Source: an uncultured Erysipelotrichaceae bacterium
GTDB lineage: Bacteria > Bacillota_I > Bacilli_A > Erysipelotrichales > Erysipelotrichaceae
Assembly: GCA_947649125.1 (NCBI GenBank)
Contig: CANSQL010000024.1
Span: 1-37,687, forward strand
DNA: 37,687 nt
Direction of reading: 5' to 3'
The notes under the pieces are model-generated. The model searched no databases, was not told the DNA's origin, and worked only from the letters and a program-made list of their open reading frames with translations. Both the position numbers and the translations under genes were made by a program. Of this stretch, positions 34,760 to 37,687 are shown one piece after another. Position 1 is the stretch's first letter; every line of letters starts with the position of its first letter.

Positions 34760-34769
34760 CTGGTATAAT
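34741..34769 (+). promoter_or_regulatory. Promoter of the ABC-3C operon, overlapping the terminator
   Basis: An extended -10 (TGG TATAAT, hexamer 34764-34769) stands 17 nt after TTTTAT (34741-34746), which lies inside the terminator loop and stem. The start would be near 34776, about 67 nt before the first gene. The -35 is weak, so basal expression is probably low. Confidence 0.55.
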
Positions 34770-34842
34770 TATTAAAAGAAATAGTTTAGGACAAGATGTA
34801 AGATGAAAAGACATTTTAGTAAGATATACTGGAGGATAAGTT

Positions 34843-35064
34843 ATGGATTATTTAATGTTAATATTAACAGCTATTGGTACGACTGCTACAGTAGTATCGG
34901 CAGTTATTACCATAAAAGCAAAAAATGAGACGAAAGATATATTAAAACAAATTAAGGAAGAAAAAAGTAGGAATATTAGAAATAGCGGAGATGTTCGTGT
35001 TACAAATAGTGGTAATAACTCTGGAGTATTGAGTGCTATTAATTCAGGAGATATACATAAATGA
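34843..35064 (+). CDS. Small membrane protein with C-terminal NSG repeat (candidate effector)
   Basis: The 73-residue protein has a transmembrane segment (about residues 3-24), a charged helical stretch (25-44, ETKDILKQIKEEKSRN) and an Asn-Ser-Gly repeat tail (47-73). The tail piece NSGNNSGVLSAINSGDI (55-71) aligns with residues 10-26 of the next gene's product. I know no named family. A short membrane protein with a signalling motif at its end, next to a sensor-like partner with the same motif, suggests a membrane-acting effector. That is an inference. A TGGAGGAT ribosome site precedes the ATG, and the gene overlaps the next by 4 nt (ATGA). It is AT-rich, as is the whole operon. Confidence 0.7.
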   Translation: MDYLMLILTAIGTTATVVSAVITIKAKNETKDILKQIKEEKSRNIRNSGDVRVTNSGNNSGVLSAINSGDIHK

Positions 35065-35654
35065 CAAAAAGCGAGTATAAAGTAGACAATAGTGGAGATA
35101 ATCAAGGAGTTATCGTAGGGCAGAATACAGGAACTATTAACCTTTCAATACAAAATGTCATAAAAATTCCCTCATTGATATCCACAGTAGTTCAGGCTTT
35201 AGGAATTGCGTGTGCCACAGAAGATATATCGCCAAAGATTGGAACTCCAAAGGAATATAAGCCAGATGAAAAAATAGAATATAATTGTGTAATAAGATAT
35301 AAATATGTAATCAAAGAGTTCGCAACATATTATTCTACTTGTGAAAGTTATTTAAATGCATATGATGATTCAAATATTAGGGGTAAAGCAAGAATATTAA
35401 AATGTGTTCATTTATGGTATTTGGATGCAAAGGGAGAAATTTTATCAGAGAACAAAGATACAGATAAAAGTGATATTGAAGTTATAAGGCAAAATTCAGA
35501 TAGGATAATAGATATGGTGAAAGATAGAATTTTTGAAACTGTTATAAACTCAAAGGAAATTGATTCTGTATATATAGAAAATCTGCACTTAGGAATAGCT
35601 TGTTTTACTTGTTTTTGTTTTATGGAGTGTAAAATATTGGAGAAACCGTTATGA
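35061..35654 (+). CDS. Putative third component of an ABC-3C system, N-terminal NSG motif
   Basis: The 197-residue protein starts with a Gly/Asn-rich motif, NSGDNQGVIVGQNTGTI (residues 10-26), as is common at the N-terminus of ABC-three-component partner proteins. The rest (about 35-197) is a mixed alpha/beta domain with IEYNCVIRYKYVIKEFATYY, LKCVHLWYLDAKGEIL and LHLGIACFTCFCFMECKILE. I see no catalytic signature. It lies directly between the membrane protein and the 84-residue middle component, with 4-nt overlaps on both sides. In the ABC-3C scheme this position is held by the protein carrying the conserved C-terminal domain that contacts the other components. That assignment rests on context and general look, not on a firm domain match. 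Confidence 0.65.
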   Translation: MTKSEYKVDNSGDNQGVIVGQNTGTINLSIQNVIKIPSLISTVVQALGIACATEDISPKIGTPKEYKPDEKIEYNCVIRYKYVIKEFATYYSTCESYLNAYDDSNIRGKARILKCVHLWYLDAKGEILSENKDTDKSDIEVIRQNSDRIIDMVKDRIFETVINSKEIDSVYIENLHLGIACFTCFCFMECKILEKPL

Positions 35655-35905
35655 TAATAAATATTGATAGAAAATCTAATTTTTCATTGTATTATTTGGG
35701 AAGCGTTTTACTTGCTATTTTAGAACAAGTGACTGTTATATCAATTGAAGATTTATTATCGGAAATGCAGAATCAATTAAAGGAAAAAGTTCATGTTGAT
35801 TTTATTTATTATGCATTAGATTGGTTGTTTTTATTGTCTGTTGTAAGAATAGAAGGAGGACATGTGTATTATGAAAATAAAAAAATTAATAGTACGCAAA
35901 ACTAA
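35651..35905 (+). CDS. ABC-three-component middle component (small winged-helix-like protein)
   Basis: The 84-residue protein (start IINIDRKSNFSLYYLGSVLL, then EQVTVISIEDLLSEM, then HVDFIYYALDWLFLLSVVRI) has the size, position and pattern of the small middle component of ABC-3C systems. These begin with a LxxSLLxIGxxLL-like helix and end with FxxALDFLFxLGxI. It is probably the adaptor between ATPase and effector. It overlaps the upstream gene by 4 nt and the ATPase gene by 35 nt. Confidence 0.75.
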   Translation: MIINIDRKSNFSLYYLGSVLLAILEQVTVISIEDLLSEMQNQLKEKVHVDFIYYALDWLFLLSVVRIEGGHVYYENKKINSTQN

Positions 35906-37577
35906 ACCTTCTGAGGTAGTAATTAGAGAGATTACTTTCAATGAAAAAGGGCTTAGCTTGATAGTAGATAATACTCCAGAAGATATTATCCAAAGTGGTA
36001 ATAGTGTAGGAAAGTCTACAGCAATTAAAATAATTGACTTGTGCTTAGGGGCAAGATCAGTACGTGAACTTTACTATGATTTTGACACAAGAAGTGAAAA
36101 TATAGAAGTAAAGGATTTTTTGAGTGAAAATAAAGTACAGGCAGAATTAATTTTATTAGATAAAAATAAAAATATTTATTCAATTAGAAGAGATCTGTTT
36201 CCACATGGGAAAAAGTATATTTTTGATGATGAATATAATAAAGATGAATTTGGAACTGAACTTAAAAAAATTATTTTTGGTTTGAGTGAACCAAGACCAA
36301 CTTTTAGGCAATTAATACCTAAATTTGTAAGGCTGGAAAATACTGCTGAAGATAGTATGATTAAGTTCTTACCAATGATGACAAGTAATGATGCCTATGA
36401 TGCGATATATTGTTTTTTGTATCAAATATATAGTGATAAATTGGTAAATCAAAAAAGTGAGATTTTGGAGAAACTTTTGGAGTGCCAAAAGACAGTTCAG
36501 GCATTAGAAAAAAGTAAAAGTATAACATCATTGAATTTATTAAAACAATCTCTTGAAATCATAAATTCTGATTTGAAAGATTTATATGATAAAAGACAGA
36601 AATTGTCTTATATGGATATATATCGCGATGAATTGGATACAAAGAGAAAACTTACATTGCGTATCAATGATTTACAAGAAAAAATGGAATTATTAGAATT
36701 TGAAATTGATAATATTGAAAAAAGTATTTTGAAACTATCTGAAGAAAAAAGGGATATTGATTTTGATACTTTAAGTGCTATTTATAATGAAGCAAAGAGT
36801 TATATTCCAGAGTTACACAAAAGCTTTGAAGATATGGTAAAATTTCATAACGTAATGATTCAGAATCGAATTGATTTTATACAGCAGCAATTGGAATCAA
36901 AACATGATTTGCTTGAGCGGTATTCGCAGCAGTTAGGAAAATTGCTTGAAGAAAAAGAAAAAGTTACTATAGATGTGTTGGATGAAGGACTTTTGGATGA
37001 ACTAAATATGTTAAATAAGAAAATAGAGGGATTATCTTTAAAAAAAGGAGAAATTCAACAATCTATTTATTTAATTGAAGAACAGGAGCAGATTCGTCAA
37101 AATCTTAATAAAGAACTTTTAGCTGTTGAAAAACAGATGGAGGATGAAGGGATAGAGGAAAAAGTAAAAAGATTTAATCAAATTTTTTCGGATTATTGTG
37201 ATAAATTATACGGAGAAAAATATTTACTGGCTTATAATGACAATTGGAAAGAAGAAAAAAAGTTCCCTGTTAGTATAGCTTCTCTTGGGGGAAAGATAGG
37301 AACAGGAAAGAAAAAAGCTGTTATTGTAGCATATGATTTGGCATATATGCAATACAGCATAGAGGTAGGGATGAAAGTTCCACAGTTTGTAATCCATGAT
37401 AAGATGGAGAATACACACATTAATCAAATTAAAACTATATTTGAAATTTGCAATAGGATTGAAGGGCAGTATATAATCCCTATATTGAGGGAACGGATTG
37501 ATAAAGTAGATCAACAATATATAGAGAGTTCAAAAGTTTTAGAATTAAGTTCTTCCGATAAGTTTTTTAGAATTTAG
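35871..37577 (+). CDS. DUF2326-type SMC/Rad50-like ABC ATPase (ABC-3C ATPase)
   Basis: The 568-residue protein is a split ABC ATPase with a coiled-coil middle. Walker A is GNSVGKST (residues 43-50), and coiled coil covers about 185-435. The C-terminal half has an ABC signature-like SIASLGGKIGTGKKKAVIVA (about 468-487) and PQFVIHDKMEN (504-514) at the Walker B position, typical of DUF2326 proteins. These ATPases are thought to sense foreign or damaged nucleic acid and release an effector. ATG 35862 is only 2 nt from AGGAGG (35854-35859), so ATG 35871 (11 nt) is the better start. A terminator follows. The AT-rich coding differs from the host core, which suggests horizontal gain. Confidence 0.88.
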   Translation: MKIKKLIVRKTKPSEVVIREITFNEKGLSLIVDNTPEDIIQSGNSVGKSTAIKIIDLCLGARSVRELYYDFDTRSENIEVKDFLSENKVQAELILLDKNKNIYSIRRDLFPHGKKYIFDDEYNKDEFGTELKKIIFGLSEPRPTFRQLIPKFVRLENTAEDSMIKFLPMMTSNDAYDAIYCFLYQIYSDKLVNQKSEILEKLLECQKTVQALEKSKSITSLNLLKQSLEIINSDLKDLYDKRQKLSYMDIYRDELDTKRKLTLRINDLQEKMELLEFEIDNIEKSILKLSEEKRDIDFDTLSAIYNEAKSYIPELHKSFEDMVKFHNVMIQNRIDFIQQQLESKHDLLERYSQQLGKLLEEKEKVTIDVLDEGLLDELNMLNKKIEGLSLKKGEIQQSIYLIEEQEQIRQNLNKELLAVEKQMEDEGIEEKVKRFNQIFSDYCDKLYGEKYLLAYNDNWKEEKKFPVSIASLGGKIGTGKKKAVIVAYDLAYMQYSIEVGMKVPQFVIHDKMENTHINQIKTIFEICNRIEGQYIIPILRERIDKVDQQYIESSKVLELSSSDKFFRI

Positions 37578-37583
37578 ATTATG

Positions 37584-37626
37584 AAAAACCTATTGATTTT
37601 CAAAACGAGAATCAGTCGGTTTTTTT
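37584..37626 (+). terminator. Intrinsic terminator after the ABC-3C operon
   Basis: AAAACC (37585-37590) pairs with GGTTTT (37618-37623), with an inner TTGATT/AATCAG helix, and ends in a T-tract. It starts 7 nt after the ATPase stop. Confidence 0.75.
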
Positions 37627-37638
37627 ATTGTGTGAGAA

Positions 37639-37661
37639 AACCCCCAGATAGTCTGGGGGTT
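37639..37661. repeat. Perfect 10-bp hairpin at right edge (possible insertion-element end)
   Basis: AACCCCCAGA (37639-37648), loop TAG, TCTGGGGGTT (37652-37661). It has no T-tract and stands 13 nt after a complete terminator, so it is not needed for the ABC-3C operon. GC-rich end hairpins of this kind are typical of IS200/IS605 elements. The window ends 26 nt later, so no transposase can be seen. Confidence 0.4.
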
Positions 37662-37687
37662 CAAAAGAGCTTTAGCGATGAGTCTAT

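Noticed and set aside
35862-35870. ATG 35862 as start of the ABC ATPase
   Set aside because: It is only 2 nt from AGGAGG; ATG 35871 has workable spacing and gives the natural MKIKKL start.

Overview
The window is a chromosomal segment of a low-to-mid GC Gram-positive bacterium (Bacillota). Firmicute-type gene order (dprA-topA-trmFO-xerC-rpsB-tsf-pyrH-frr-uppS-cdsA-dxr-rseP, then tig-lon-engB, then a spoVID-like gene and valS), a valine-type T-box leader, a catabolite-responsive element, AGGAGG ribosome sites and a sortase-type surface protein all point that way. Missing neighbours (no hslVU/codY after xerC, no proS after rseP, no clpX between tig and lon, no hem genes between engB and the spoVID-like gene) and a pyruvate, phosphate dikinase suggest an Erysipelotrichia-like gut organism. 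That placement is an inference.

1-18.4 kb is a dense housekeeping block, all on the + strand. It covers DNA processing and topology (dprA, topA, xerC), tRNA modification (trmFO), translation (rpsB, tsf, frr), UMP kinase, an isoprenoid/phospholipid/envelope-protease run (uppS, cdsA, dxr, rseP, each overlapping the next by 4 nt), then protein folding and quality control (a small helical protein, tig, lon, engB). Intrinsic terminators divide it into transcription units.

18.4-20.4 kb is an AT-richer interruption of this conserved order. It holds a broken small gene, a RhuM-family gene and a short coding remnant.

20.4-28.2 kb returns to the host style. A SpoVID-like LysM protein starts right behind a hairpin that contains its own ribosome site. 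A T-box leader then drives an acetyltransferase plus valS. After a structured non-coding element come ilvE and two consecutive G3E/CobW GTPases: one with a very His-rich metal-binding insert, the other fused to a YcgQ/DUF1980-type domain.

28.2-34.6 kb holds a divergent pair, an XRE regulator (- strand) and a 974-residue cell-wall-anchored protein, with palindromic operators around the promoter and a short leader peptide. ppdK follows, with a near-consensus cre site at its promoter.

34.8-37.6 kb is the most interesting part: a compact AT-rich four-gene operon that looks like an ABC-three-component (ABC-3C) conflict system. It encodes a 73-residue membrane protein, a 197-residue partner, an 84-residue middle component and a DUF2326-type coiled-coil ABC ATPase. 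The first two share a 17-residue Asn-Ser-Gly motif, at the C-terminus of the membrane protein and the N-terminus of its partner. This is the layout expected for an effector triggered by motif-to-motif (amyloid- or solenoid-like) contact. A perfect hairpin at the right edge may be the end of an insertion element.
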